Below the pieces are notes generated by a model. The model saw only the letters and a list, made by a program, of their open reading frames with translations. It searched no databases and was not told where the DNA came from. Shown piece by piece: positions 1 to 7,714 of a stretch of 64,000 bases of DNA (positions are counted from its first letter, which is position 1; each line of letters opens with the position of its first letter). The DNA is from Mycoplasmatota bacterium (GTDB lineage: Bacteria > Bacillota_I > Bacilli_A > Haloplasmatales > Haloplasmataceae). The stretch is taken from positions 1,929,156 to 1,993,155 of the forward strand of contig CP074573.1 of the NCBI GenBank assembly GCA_018394295.1. The letters run 5' to 3'. The position numbers and the translations under genes were made by a program.

Positions 1-180
1 ATTCCCTATTACCCATTGAGTAACATCATTTGCATGGTAAGCAAATTTTGCGGTTAAGACAAAGAATACCAACTGTAAAATGGGCATTAATGTTTTTACA
101 AAGATATAGTTTTCAAGAGTTAGCATTCCAAATAATGATTTATAAGACATAATTGCTTGATTAAAAAATCTTCTGACCAT
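1..180 (-). CDS. ABC-2 type permease, 5' part only (cut by window edge)
   Basis: Sixty codons of a minus-strand gene run off the left edge. The start ATG overlaps the TAA of the preceding permease gene by one base (TAATG), so translation is probably coupled. The visible N-terminus begins MVRRFFNQAIMSYKSLFG and continues into a hydrophobic stretch (PILQLVFFVLTA), as expected for the first membrane helix of a second ABC-2 permease subunit. It would complete an exporter with the two genes before it. The family call rests mainly on position and hydrophobicity because most of the protein is outside the window. Confidence 0.75.
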   Translation of the reverse strand, partial: MVRRFFNQAIMSYKSLFGMLTLENYIFVKTLMPILQLVFFVLTAKFAYHANDVTQWVIGN

Positions 181-962
181 TATACTACCTCCAATGTCGC
201 TTCTTTTCGTGTTTTCCGATCGATTAATTTAAAGAAAAAAATTGATATAATCAAATAAACACTCGTTAGTAATGATAATATTCCTAATTTTATATAGAAA
301 TCATGATAATTTGTTATTCCAGAGGTTGAAATACTCAGTAATTCTTTAGCCCAAGTTGGCGTTAGTAGATAAGAAAATACTTTTATATATTTTGGCAAGA
401 TATCAATAGGAAAAACCAATCCACATAATATATATATTGGATAATCTAAGGCGTTCATAAATACATTTGCTTGTCTTGATAATGTTAAAAGAGTTGCCAG
501 TAACATAGATATCGCAATAAAGGAAAGGATCGTAATGAGCATTGTAATAATGAAACATAAGACATTTTCTACATGGAATTTAACATTAAATACTAATATT
601 AAAAATAAAGTACTATATACCATAGAAAAAAGACCTAATAATACATTTCCAAATATCTTACCACTTATAATTACTATAAATTTTACTGGTGAACAACTAA
701 TTATAGATAACGTCCCCATCCATCTTTCCCTGGCAATATCGCTTGCTGAAGAATAAACAATAGTTCCCCATATTGTTATTAAGCCTGTTCCATAGATAAT
801 GTGGCCAATAATATTATCAACATTAGAATTTCTAAACATAAGATACATTATTGTACCAAATACAAGTGGTTGGACAAACATCATAAAACGAAACATATTT
901 CTTGAATAGGTTTGTCTGATATGCAGGGTTGAACTTGATAAAAATGCTTTTAAATTACCCAT
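180..962 (-). CDS. ABC-2 type transporter permease
   Basis: A 260-residue integral membrane protein with about six hydrophobic segments (roughly residues 25-45, 55-75, 100-125, 132-158, 170-190 and 225-247), the usual layout of an ABC-2 exporter permease. Its start lies inside the end of the ATPase gene (8-base overlap) and its stop overlaps the start of the next permease, so the three genes form one tightly coupled operon. The substrate cannot be read from sequence. The ATPase belongs to a branch common among drug and lipid exporters, so export of a toxic compound is a reasonable inference. Confidence 0.88.
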   Translation of the reverse strand: MGNLKAFLSSSTLHIRQTYSRNMFRFMMFVQPLVFGTIMYLMFRNSNVDNIIGHIIYGTGLITIWGTIVYSSASDIARERWMGTLSIISCSPVKFIVIISGKIFGNVLLGLFSMVYSTLFLILVFNVKFHVENVLCFIITMLITILSFIAISMLLATLLTLSRQANVFMNALDYPIYILCGLVFPIDILPKYIKVFSYLLTPTWAKELLSISTSGITNYHDFYIKLGILSLLTSVYLIISIFFFKLIDRKTRKEATLEVV

Positions 963-1923
963 TCACATCACCCAAAGTTTTAATATATGCATCCTCTAAC
1001 GTTAATTGTCTTGTATTCATATTCACTATTTGTTCCTCTTTAAATATTTCAGCAAACTTATTCATTATTGGGAAGATATTTTTGGTTTCAATACAAACAT
1101 TTGTAATATAATCCTTTTTCGTCACGTTTATATTTTTAAACATAGATTTAACTAATTCTTGTTGTTCAACACTTACTTCAATTAAATTAAAGGTTAGTTT
1201 CTTCATATCATCAATACTACTTTTAATATCATCAGGACTACCTATTCTAAGAATTTCACCATTATTTATGAAAGCAATTCTATCACACAAGTCATCTGCT
1301 TCTTGCATGTAATGGGTTGTGATTAATATCGTTTTCCCTTCATTTTTTAACTTCAATAATAATGCTCGTAAATCCTTTGCCGCTACTGGGTCAAGTCCAA
1401 TTGTTGGTTCGTCTAAAAAAAGAATTTCAGGATCATTTATTAAACCTCTTGCTATTTGTAAACGTTGCTTCATTCCTTTAGAATAGGTTTCTACTTTTTC
1501 ATCAGCTCTATCGCTAAGATTCACTAGTTTTAACAAGTTCTCAATTCTTTTTTCCTGTACACTTTTTTTGATTTTATGTAAATCTGAGAAATATCTTAAA
1601 TTATCTCTTGCACTTAAACGCCAATATAAACTTCTTTCTCCTCCAAAGATAAAGTTAATCTTTTTCCTTATTTTAGTTTCTTCACTATCTACATTAAATC
1701 CTAAAACATAACCTTCCCCACTGCTAGGTAATAACAGTGTTGTTAATATTTTTATTGTTGTGGTTTTTCCTGCCCCATTAGGGCCTAATAGTCCAAAAAT
1801 CTCGCCCTTTTTTATCTCAAAATTAATTCCTTTTAGTGCTTCAGTTATTACCTTTTTTCGTCTAAATATTCCCTTATGAGATTTAAAGTTTCTTGTTAAA
1901 TCCTTCACTTCAACTACATTCAT
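955..1923 (-). CDS. ABC transporter ATP-binding protein (DrrA/NatA-like)
   Basis: The cytoplasmic motor of the exporter, 322 residues. Walker A is GPNGAGKTT (about 47-55), the signature is YSKGMKQR (about 147-154) in place of LSGGQ, Walker B is ILFLDEPT (about 167-174) and the switch histidine is in TTHYMQEA. The Q-loop region reads FGGERSLYWRLSARDNL, typical of the daunorubicin/ABC-2 exporter branch. A C-terminal extension of about 90 residues follows the ATPase core, as in DrrA-type proteins. The ATG has a good AAAGGAGG site. Upstream lies an inverted TTAGATG motif shared with the neighbouring regulator gene, suggesting repression by that protein. Confidence 0.93.
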   Translation of the reverse strand: MNVVEVKDLTRNFKSHKGIFRRKKVITEALKGINFEIKKGEIFGLLGPNGAGKTTTIKILTTLLLPSSGEGYVLGFNVDSEETKIRKKINFIFGGERSLYWRLSARDNLRYFSDLHKIKKSVQEKRIENLLKLVNLSDRADEKVETYSKGMKQRLQIARGLINDPEILFLDEPTIGLDPVAAKDLRALLLKLKNEGKTILITTHYMQEADDLCDRIAFINNGEILRIGSPDDIKSSIDDMKKLTFNLIEVSVEQQELVKSMFKNINVTKKDYITNVCIETKNIFPIMNKFAEIFKEEQIVNMNTRQLTLEDAYIKTLGDVNG

Positions 1924-1942
1924 CTATTAGCCTCCTTTATAT

Positions 1943-1960
1943 ATTAGATGTATATCTAAT
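1943..1960. promoter_or_regulatory. Inverted-repeat operator candidate before the ABC operon
   Basis: The arms TTAGAT and ATCTAA are separated by GTAT, and the repeat extends by one A/T pair on each side (18 bases). It lies about 20 bases upstream of the ATPase start. Nearly the same element (TTAGAT GACT ACCTAA, 3099-3114) lies before the ArsR-type regulator gene. Two promoters sharing one motif around a helix-turn-helix gene suggest this is that regulator's binding site; binding itself is inferred. Confidence 0.55.
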
Positions 1961-2020
1961 TAGATGATTATATAATATATAATCTTTAGCTATAAGTCAA
2001 TATTTTTTATGTAAATATAT

Positions 2021-2047
2021 AAAAAAAACAAACTTTTTTCAAGTTTG
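2021..2047 (-). terminator. Terminator of the ArsR-type regulator gene
   Basis: On the minus strand a 7-bp stem (CAAACTT/AAGTTTG) with a five-base loop is followed by a run of eight T. It begins two bases past the regulator stop codon. Confidence 0.75.
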
Positions 2048-2048
2048 C

Positions 2049-3083
2049 TTAAATATTATTATTAATATAATCCTTTAATAAATCTAATACCTCATCAAAT
2101 TTTTGTTGATTTAAACTAAAATATTTAATATTTTTAATTTTTTCTTCCTTTATCATACCAATTGATTTTAATAAATCTAAATGATGCGAGATGGTAGCGG
2201 TTGTTAAATCTAGGCTATTAGCTAATAATTTACCATAGGTTGGACCAATACTTAACCTTCTCAATATTTCTAATCTAGTTCGATCTGAAATAACTTTTAA
2301 AGAGTTTGAAATTTCTTCACCAATTTTATTTGAATAGAAATTATCTCTTCTTAAATCATATATAACAAAATTTGTTTTATTATCATGAACTCTAAGTCGA
2401 TGTGGACTTATGAAGTAAGAAGGAGCAAATAAAAATTCTTGATAATCATGAACATTTTGAAATGTTTTTCCCATTAACTGTTGTCCGACCTCTAATGGGC
2501 TTTTATTATGTAGTTCTTTCTTTATTTTATCAATTGAATCTTGATAATTTAATTGATGCGCATTAATTAGGTTATGAAAAGCTATCGATTGATCAATTTC
2601 AATTAATAAATTACTAAGTCCCATCATAAAGGAATCTGTATGATATAAAACATCACTGATTTCATCAATTGTTTCCTTATACATCCAATTGAGATTTTTT
2701 TCTAATTCATCTATACTTATCTTGTTATTTCTTAATCTCTTAATCGCTTCAAACCCTAAACTTTTATCTGTAAATGCATAAATAAATTCTTCTTCAGAAT
2801 ATCTTAATAACTCATCAATAAAAGTGTTTATATCCTGATATTCATTGATAGAAAACATCACATCAAATAGTTCTATACCATGAAATTGAAATTTACCGAT
2901 AATTTTTAATGTATCTAAACTATTATTAGATAAACTTTTCATTAAATGATTCGTAAAGTCACTCATAAATTGATGATGATTGGGTTTAGCTAGTAATTGT
3001 ACAACAGATATTACTTCAACCACAGTAGAAAAAAAACAATTTGTTTTAGGTGTAATTGTATTAATATCAATATCATGTGCCAT
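2049..3083 (-). CDS. ArsR/SmtB-type winged-helix transcriptional regulator with long N-terminal domain
   Basis: A 344-residue protein. The last 80 or so residues form an ArsR-like winged helix: LKVISDRTRLEILRRL, then TTATISHHLDLLKSIGMI as the recognition region, then the wing. The first 260 residues have no motif I recognise; long ArsR-type proteins of this layout occur in Bacillota and the N-terminal part may sense a ligand. No metal-binding CxC pattern is visible in the helix-turn-helix part. It is transcribed in the same direction as the ABC exporter operon just downstream of it but has its own terminator. A shared inverted repeat in both promoters suggests it controls itself and the exporter. 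Confidence 0.85.
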   Translation of the reverse strand: MAHDIDINTITPKTNCFFSTVVEVISVVQLLAKPNHHQFMSDFTNHLMKSLSNNSLDTLKIIGKFQFHGIELFDVMFSINEYQDINTFIDELLRYSEEEFIYAFTDKSLGFEAIKRLRNNKISIDELEKNLNWMYKETIDEISDVLYHTDSFMMGLSNLLIEIDQSIAFHNLINAHQLNYQDSIDKIKKELHNKSPLEVGQQLMGKTFQNVHDYQEFLFAPSYFISPHRLRVHDNKTNFVIYDLRRDNFYSNKIGEEISNSLKVISDRTRLEILRRLSIGPTYGKLLANSLDLTTATISHHLDLLKSIGMIKEEKIKNIKYFSLNQQKFDEVLDLLKDYINNNI

Positions 3084-3098
3084 AAAAACATCTCCTAG

Positions 3099-3114
3099 TT
3101 AGATGACTACCTAA
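3099..3114. promoter_or_regulatory. Inverted-repeat operator candidate before the ArsR-type gene
   Basis: TTAGAT GACT ACCTAA has one mismatch between arms and matches the element at 1943-1960 in sequence, spacing and position relative to the start codon. This fits autoregulation by the adjacent ArsR-type protein. Confidence 0.5.
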
Positions 3115-3159
3115 TTTTCTTAATTATATAAAAAAGATATATATAAGTCAAGTTTAGAT

Positions 3160-3807
3160 TCATTTCATCCCATATTTTCTTTCAATAGGGTGTCTCAGGA
3201 CAGTTTTTAATTTTCCAGGCTGAACTCTTCTTGGGTCTGATATATATATTTCATGGTGTTTTCCACCTTTACCTAATGTATCAGTAAGTCCTTCATCTAA
3301 AATAAATTGATTAAGTTTTTTAACTGACTCTTCTTCTTCACTATAAGGTCCAATATGCATAAATTGAGCACATAAACCTTCATGAAATTCTTCTAATCTT
3401 GGGACTAATGTAATCTCTGGATGTTTTTTCTTAAATTCACCATAAGCCCAATTAAATAATTCATTATGAACAAATGATGGCTGACGAATCATAAGTGTCC
3501 ACTTCCAATTACTCCGTTCTTTAAATGAAAATTCTCCTTCATCAATCCACCAAAGTCCTTCTAATGGAGCAACGACATATTTATAGTAATCACCAGGTTG
3601 TTTATTTTTCTTATAACTCATTTTTATGGTATATGATAGTCCATATAATAGTTTAATTGCTTCTTCAAATTGGTCATTGTTATTAGGATCACCGATTCCA
3701 TTAACCATAATAAAATGCATAGATTCTACATCAATAAGCATTGGTTTTGTTTTCGGTAAATATAAATCTTTATATGCTTTTTTAAAATCAAATGTTTCTT
3801 CTTTCAC
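3160..3807 (-). CDS. GyrI-like small-molecule binding domain protein
   Basis: A 215-residue cytoplasmic protein of the stand-alone GyrI-like family (COG4832 type). Recognisable parts are FIMVNGIGDPNNNDQFEEAI near the N-terminus, the tryptophan-rich LEGLWWIDEG, and the C-terminal HEIYISDPRRVQPGKLKTVLRHPI. Family members share the ligand-binding fold of multidrug-sensing regulators such as BmrR and Rob, but this copy has no DNA-binding domain, so sequestration of a small molecule is the likely role. I chose the GTG at 3807 because GAGGTGAT is correctly spaced before it; the GTG nine bases upstream lies inside that ribosome site. Confidence 0.85.
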   Translation of the reverse strand: MKEETFDFKKAYKDLYLPKTKPMLIDVESMHFIMVNGIGDPNNNDQFEEAIKLLYGLSYTIKMSYKKNKQPGDYYKYVVAPLEGLWWIDEGEFSFKERSNWKWTLMIRQPSFVHNELFNWAYGEFKKKHPEITLVPRLEEFHEGLCAQFMHIGPYSEEEESVKKLNQFILDEGLTDTLGKGGKHHEIYISDPRRVQPGKLKTVLRHPIERKYGMK

Positions 3808-3913
3808 TATAATCACCTCATATATAAAATATCATATCATGTTATAAAATGTAAATCTTAATGAAAAAATAACTATAATTGTTTTTTCCCTTTTATACAA
3901 TTATAGATAATGA

Positions 3914-3919
3914 TATAAT
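3914..3919 (+). promoter_or_regulatory. Candidate -10 element of the leader transcript
   Basis: TATAAT lies in an AT-rich stretch about 30 bases before a short leader reading frame. No convincing -35 hexamer was found at normal spacing, so only the -10 is called. Confidence 0.4.
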
Positions 3920-3952
3920 ATAATTACTTACTAGTAGAGAGGGGCTGATGAA

Positions 3953-3985
3953 ATGATTAAATTACTAGGGTGGTTAGCTAATTAG
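3953..3985 (+). CDS. Leader peptide, 10 codons (MIKLLGWLAN)
   Basis: A short frame with its own ribosome site (AGAGGGG about nine bases upstream). Its last codons and stop lie in GTGGTTAGCTAA (3970-3981), which can pair with downstream TTAGCTTAACCAC. A ribosome translating or stalled on this frame would block that pairing and free a competing hairpin. It is too short for homology support, so coding status is inferred from the ribosome site and the overlap with the alternative stems. Confidence 0.4.
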   Translation: MIKLLGWLAN

Positions 3986-4015
3986 CTAATTAAAGTGGTT
4001 ATTTAGCTTAACCAC
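3970..4015 (+). promoter_or_regulatory. Attenuator-like alternative RNA stems
   Basis: Segment 1 GTGGTTAGCTAA (3970-3981, inside the leader frame) and segment 2 GTGGTTA (3995-4001) can each pair with segment 3 TTAGCTTAACCAC (4003-4015), but not together. Between them lies a 16-base palindrome made of two TTAGCTAA units. Mutually exclusive stems overlapping a leader peptide are the usual layout of a translational or transcriptional attenuator. Confidence 0.5.
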
Positions 4016-4034
4016 AATCAAGTTTCTTATTTAG

Positions 4035-4068
4035 CTCTAGTATTATCAATTAATTGATAATACTAGAG
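4035..4068 (+). promoter_or_regulatory. Perfect 34-base palindrome in the leader
   Basis: The arms start CTCTAGTATTATCAATT and are exactly complementary, giving up to 15 base pairs with a four-base loop. It is followed by TCTATTTACATTT, a poor U-run. It may be a weak attenuating terminator or a dyad operator; it lies between the leader peptide and the next ribosome site. Confidence 0.5.
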
Positions 4069-4101
4069 TCTATTTACATTTACTAGATAGGAGGTGAATT
4101 G

Positions 4102-4194
4102 ATGAAAACAGCAATTTTAGATAATACTCATTCTGATATCAAGGAGGTTTTCATCATTGTCATACAAAAATGGGGGAGATATTTTACCACCTAA
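4102..4194 (+). CDS. Small 30-residue reading frame overlapping the Mor-like gene
   Basis: It starts MKTAILDNTHSDIKEVF and ends with WGRYFTT. A good GGAGGTG site precedes the ATG at 4102. The frame covers the ribosome site (AAGGAGG, 4141-4147) and TTG start (4157) of the next gene and ends 38 bases inside it in another frame, so its translation should affect access to that start. I do not recognise the peptide. It may be a coupling frame or part of the leader control. Confidence 0.45.
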   Translation: MKTAILDNTHSDIKEVFIIVIQKWGRYFTT

Positions 4195-4441
4195 ATTATT
4201 ACGTGAATTACAAAAACATATTCAAGGTGAGTTAATTTACATCCCCAAAGAAAAAAATTCCAGAGCTGCTTGGGGTGAACATAGCGGTTCAAAAAAATTA
4301 ATGGATAATCGTAATTTAGACATCTTTAATTCTTATATACAAGGTGAAAGTATTAAAGATTTAGCATCAAAATTTTGTTTAAGTGAAGATAGTATTAAAA
4401 AGATTATTTCAAAAAACAAAAAGAAAATACATGAAAATTAA
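4157..4441 (+). CDS. Mor-like / CD3324-family small DNA-binding protein
   Basis: A 94-residue protein starting MSYKNGGDILPPKLLREL, with an IYIPK segment and a C-terminal helix-turn-helix (ESIKDLASKFCLSEDSIKKI, about 64-83). This is the pattern of the CD3324 family of small Bacillota proteins related to the Mor activator of phage Mu. It is probably a cytoplasmic transcription regulator; its targets are unknown. The TTG start is supported by AAGGAGG nine bases upstream. An elaborate leader (3914-4156) with two small frames and competing stems precedes it. A bidirectional terminator follows. Confidence 0.8.
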   Translation: MSYKNGGDILPPKLLRELQKHIQGELIYIPKEKNSRAAWGEHSGSKKLMDNRNLDIFNSYIQGESIKDLASKFCLSEDSIKKIISKNKKKIHEN

Positions 4442-4460
4442 TTTAATAATAACAAAACAT

Positions 4461-4506
4461 AAAAAAGGAATATTTTCAATGGAGAATGTTCCTTTTCTAT
4501 TTTAAC
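4461..4506. terminator. Bidirectional terminator between convergent genes
   Basis: GGAATATTTTC and GAGAATGTTCC form an 11-bp stem with G-U pairs and the loop AATG. T-rich sequence follows on the plus strand, and the A-run on the other side serves the minus-strand P-loop gene. Confidence 0.7.
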
Positions 4507-4517
4507 TAATTAAACAA

Positions 4518-5453
4518 TTAAATAACCTTTTCCCATAAAGTTTTAGATATTTCCCATTCAAAATCACAATGAACAAAGAAACTATTAACATTACCTTCAT
4601 TATCACGTTTAAATTCTAATTCAATACTCTCCCCTTGAATATAGAAAAAATCTCCTTCTTTTTGTATTAGTTCAACTTCATCAAAAATTAGTTTTTGTAG
4701 ATAAAATTTTTGTTCTTTATAAACTACACAACATTCTTTTTTTAGTTTTGTATTTTTATATTTTCCTATATATTGATTATTGATTAAATTTTCACGTTTT
4801 AAAGGTGGTAAATTTAATTTTTTTGTTATGATATTATATTTTTCTTCTCTATTTACTGATGAAACGTCTATTGATATACAAGGCATATGATATTGTGTAA
4901 TGAGATAATCAGATATAGTTCTAAATTTTTTAATGATACTTGAAAACAAATCAAAATCTTTAACATCATGCTTTTTCGCATACTCTGTTTCCTCTAAATT
5001 AGAGGCAATATACTTAACCCATTCTTCTCCTCGTTCTTCACAAATTTCTTTCAATGATTTTACAACATCCTTTTTATAAATATATATTAAAACTGGATTA
5101 AGCTCTTCAATGATATTCTCCACGTCAAAAGCATATTGATAAATAATATCATCGCTAGCATTCATTTCTATCAGTATTCTTACAGTACTTTGTAATAATG
5201 ATGTTTCTAAAATGATTACTTCTTGTGATTCTTTTTGCTTAGAAACAAACTTACGCCAATTATTTAACGTTGTATCGATAAATTCATCTATATTGTTAAT
5301 ATCCCATTCATGTATTGGGTGATTTGCTTGTTCTTCATGATATAATCGCACCTCGTATCCACATCTTTTAATATGTCCTCTAAGAATTTGTGCGGTAGTT
5401 GATTTACCTGTTCCGGTTATACCTTCAACCAATATTAATTTTGTCTCTAACAT
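4518..5453 (-). CDS. P-loop kinase-like protein of unknown substrate
   Basis: A 311-residue protein with a clear N-terminal nucleotide-binding loop, GITGTGKST (about 11-19), in a fold like thymidylate or shikimate-type kinases. The N-terminal 200 residues include VIILETSLLQSTVRIL as a possible substrate-binding strand and an LIYIYKKD strand. The C-terminal third (about 215-311) is rich in aromatic and charged residues and may be a separate domain. I cannot name a substrate. The start has AGAGGAA seven bases upstream. It stands alone between a terminator and the glycosylase gene. Confidence 0.75.
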   Translation of the reverse strand: MLETKLILVEGITGTGKSTTAQILRGHIKRCGYEVRLYHEEQANHPIHEWDINNIDEFIDTTLNNWRKFVSKQKESQEVIILETSLLQSTVRILIEMNASDDIIYQYAFDVENIIEELNPVLIYIYKKDVVKSLKEICEERGEEWVKYIASNLEETEYAKKHDVKDFDLFSSIIKKFRTISDYLITQYHMPCISIDVSSVNREEKYNIITKKLNLPPLKRENLINNQYIGKYKNTKLKKECCVVYKEQKFYLQKLIFDEVELIQKEGDFFYIQGESIELEFKRDNEGNVNSFFVHCDFEWEISKTLWEKVI

Positions 5454-5511
5454 ACTAATTCCTCTTCCCTAAATACTATAATCTAAATATAAATAATTTG
5501 TATCACAAATA

Positions 5512-6108
5512 CTAATGTGATAATTCCCATAAATAAAGTGATGCTACAGAACCATATGGTGAATACCTATTTTTATATTGTTGAAACTGCTCCTTTGTTA
5601 GAGTTTTTAAACCATATAAATTCATCATTCCTCTACGAATCGCTAAATCATTATAACTGACAATATCAGGTCGATTTAGCGAAAATATCAATAACATTTC
5701 AGCTGTCCAAACACCTACTCCATGTAGTTTTGTTAATTTATTAATTATCTCTTGATCTGAAAGGGTGTTAAGTTTCGTAAAATCTATTTCTCCTTTTATT
5801 GCTGCGGTCGCTATTTCTTTTATATAGTAGACTTTTCTATTTGTCATGCCACATTTTTGAATATCTTCATCATTCGCTTTAATAATGTTTTCAGGTGTTA
5901 TTTTTGTAATTAATTCAGCAAACCGATTCCACACTGTTTTTGCTGCTTTCTTTGATATTTGTTGACTTATAATACTTCCAATAAGTCCTTCAAAAGGATC
6001 TTTAGTTACTTCTCGGTCAATCTTTCCGATTCTTTCAATTGCCGCTCCAAGCAATTGATCTTTCTTCTTCAGATAGTTAATTTCTTTATTACTGTATTTA
6101 AAATACAT
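5512..6108 (-). CDS. DNA-3-methyladenine glycosylase, HhH-GPD family
   Basis: A base-excision repair enzyme (198 residues) that removes alkylated bases from DNA. The helix-hairpin-helix reads LHGVGVWTAEMLL, followed by the catalytic aspartate in VSYNDLAIRRG, the pattern of AlkA-like enzymes; no iron-sulfur cysteine cluster is present. EGLIGSIISQQIS at the N-terminus matches the family's first core helix. The ATG at 6108 is preferred because AAAGGAAAAAAG precedes it; the TTG 15 bases upstream lies inside that site. The next gene upstream on the same strand is a phosphotransferase 26 bases away. Confidence 0.9.
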   Translation of the reverse strand: MYFKYSNKEINYLKKKDQLLGAAIERIGKIDREVTKDPFEGLIGSIISQQISKKAAKTVWNRFAELITKITPENIIKANDEDIQKCGMTNRKVYYIKEIATAAIKGEIDFTKLNTLSDQEIINKLTKLHGVGVWTAEMLLIFSLNRPDIVSYNDLAIRRGMMNLYGLKTLTKEQFQQYKNRYSPYGSVASLYLWELSH

Positions 6109-6134
6109 CTTTTTTCCTTTCAAAAATGTATAGT

Positions 6135-6932
6135 TTATTTTAATCTTTTATCAATAATATCTAGTAACCACTTTTCTTCACCAGGTACTTTTTCATTAAG
6201 TCTCATTACTGCCATTGGGAGTAACCATTCATCAATATCTTTTGATTTAAGTTTCTCTAGTTTCATGTATTCCTTTATATAAGCAGAATACAAGCGCCAT
6301 TTCAATAATTTTATTAGAATAACTATGAATCCAGGAATATTTTCTGGTATAAATGGTGTTTTAATTAATAAATATGTTCTTACAACATCACTTAATTTAT
6401 TACCTAAATAAGCATTAGACCAATCAATTGTGATGAAATCTCCATTTTGAACCATAATGTTATCAGGATGAAAATCACCGTGACAAACAGATAAATTATT
6501 AGGTAAAGTCTTCAAATAATCTAAAACTTTTTGTTTTTTATCATCACTTAATTGAGTGTTTCTGTTAATTTCTTTTGTGAATTTTTCTGTTTGAAAGGGT
6601 AAACCATTAAGTACATGCTGATGTATTTTATGATGAATTCTAGCCATTTTCCTCCCATAAAAAGCTGCTTTCCATGGTTTATTTTCAAGAATTTCAAGGA
6701 TTGTTTTACCATCAATGCGATCATATATGATTCCTTTACGTTTATTTTTATCTATTATTTCATATACACAAGGAGATGATATTCCCGCTTCATTTATTTC
6801 TTTACCAATTTCTGCTTCATAGGTAATATTATCTGTTGGTACCCAATCAAAGAATAGTTTCAATATTTTATCATCATCATGAGTATATACTTCAGCTGTT
6901 CTTCCTTTACCAATTAATAATTCTGTATCCAT
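6135..6932 (-). CDS. APH-family phosphotransferase
   Basis: A 265-residue kinase of the aminoglycoside/choline phosphotransferase fold. The catalytic loop is VCHGDFHPDN and the metal-binding segment is ITIDWSNA. The N-terminal nucleotide-binding part begins LLIGKGRTAEVY, and an ATP-binding lysine is likely in ILKLFFD. Family members phosphorylate small hydroxylated compounds; nothing here identifies the substrate, and resistance to an antibiotic should not be assumed. It has a clear TAGGAGC ribosome site and lies 17 bases downstream of the cutC stop. Confidence 0.88.
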   Translation of the reverse strand: MDTELLIGKGRTAEVYTHDDDKILKLFFDWVPTDNITYEAEIGKEINEAGISSPCVYEIIDKNKRKGIIYDRIDGKTILEILENKPWKAAFYGRKMARIHHKIHQHVLNGLPFQTEKFTKEINRNTQLSDDKKQKVLDYLKTLPNNLSVCHGDFHPDNIMVQNGDFITIDWSNAYLGNKLSDVVRTYLLIKTPFIPENIPGFIVILIKLLKWRLYSAYIKEYMKLEKLKSKDIDEWLLPMAVMRLNEKVPGEEKWLLDIIDKRLK

Positions 6933-6949
6933 AATTTAGCTCCTATAAC

Positions 6950-7714
6950 TTATTTAGTAATTTTCTTATGAATCGTATTTATAAATGATGTTGAAATGAT
7001 ATCATAAGTACTTTCTTCTGGTCTTAGCGATGATCCAAAATAGACATGTGGTTTCATTAAAACTGATTTATCGAGTCTAGTTTCATGAGAATTAATATGT
7101 ATTTGATCAATCGCAAGTTCATTTACCACTCTTTCTACATTATGGATTTTACATCCAGCTGGAAGAATTTCTATTCTCCCATTAGCATACTCTATTAATT
7201 CTTTTAATAAATCCATTCCTGCTTCAATTGTATTTTCTTGTCCCTTGGTTAAAACTCTTTTTACTCCTAAGTTAACTAAGGTATCAATTGCCTGAAATGG
7301 GTCAGGTACAACATCGATTGCTCGATGAAATATGACTTCTTTTTCTCCTGATAATTTAATTATTTTTTCACATCTATCTACATCTATTGTTCCATCTTCA
7401 TTTAATATTCCAAATACTATTCCATCTGCCCCATGTTTAACTGCCATTTTCGTATCCTGTATCATGACATTGAATTCACTATCCGTATAACAAAAACCAC
7501 CTCTTCTAGGTCTTATCATAACAGCGACAGGAATCTGTAAAACCCTCTTTGCTTCTATGATTTCTCCAATTGATGGGGTAAGCCCCCCTAAGAAGAGTGC
7601 TGAATTTAGTTCAACTCGGTTTGCTCCGGCTTTTTCTGATTCTATAGCATCATCAACTGAACCACAACAAACTTCAATTAGGATATCTCTTTTCAATTTT
7701 ATCCCCCATTTCAT
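6950..7714 (-). CDS. cutC: CutC family protein
   Basis: A 254-residue TIM-barrel protein. Typical CutC segments are LIEVCCGSVDDAIESEKAGA, RVELNSALFLGGLTPS, VMIRPRRGGFCYTD, TFHRAID-like IFHRAIDVV, and GVKRVLTKGQE. The family is called copper homeostasis protein, but its true chemistry is poorly settled, so only the family is asserted. The ATG at 7714 overlaps the asparaginase stop (ATGA), suggesting coupling; a TTG at 7696 with GGGGGAT before it is an alternative start giving a more usual N-terminus. Confidence 0.9.
   Translation of the reverse strand: MKWGIKLKRDILIEVCCGSVDDAIESEKAGANRVELNSALFLGGLTPSIGEIIEAKRVLQIPVAVMIRPRRGGFCYTDSEFNVMIQDTKMAVKHGADGIVFGILNEDGTIDVDRCEKIIKLSGEKEVIFHRAIDVVPDPFQAIDTLVNLGVKRVLTKGQENTIEAGMDLLKELIEYANGRIEILPAGCKIHNVERVVNELAIDQIHINSHETRLDKSVLMKPHVYFGSSLRPEESTYDIISTSFINTIHKKITK

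Noticed and set aside
3970-4015. A CRISPR-like or direct-repeat array made of TTAGCTAA units
   Set aside because: Only a few overlapping units exist, and they are explained by alternative RNA stems.
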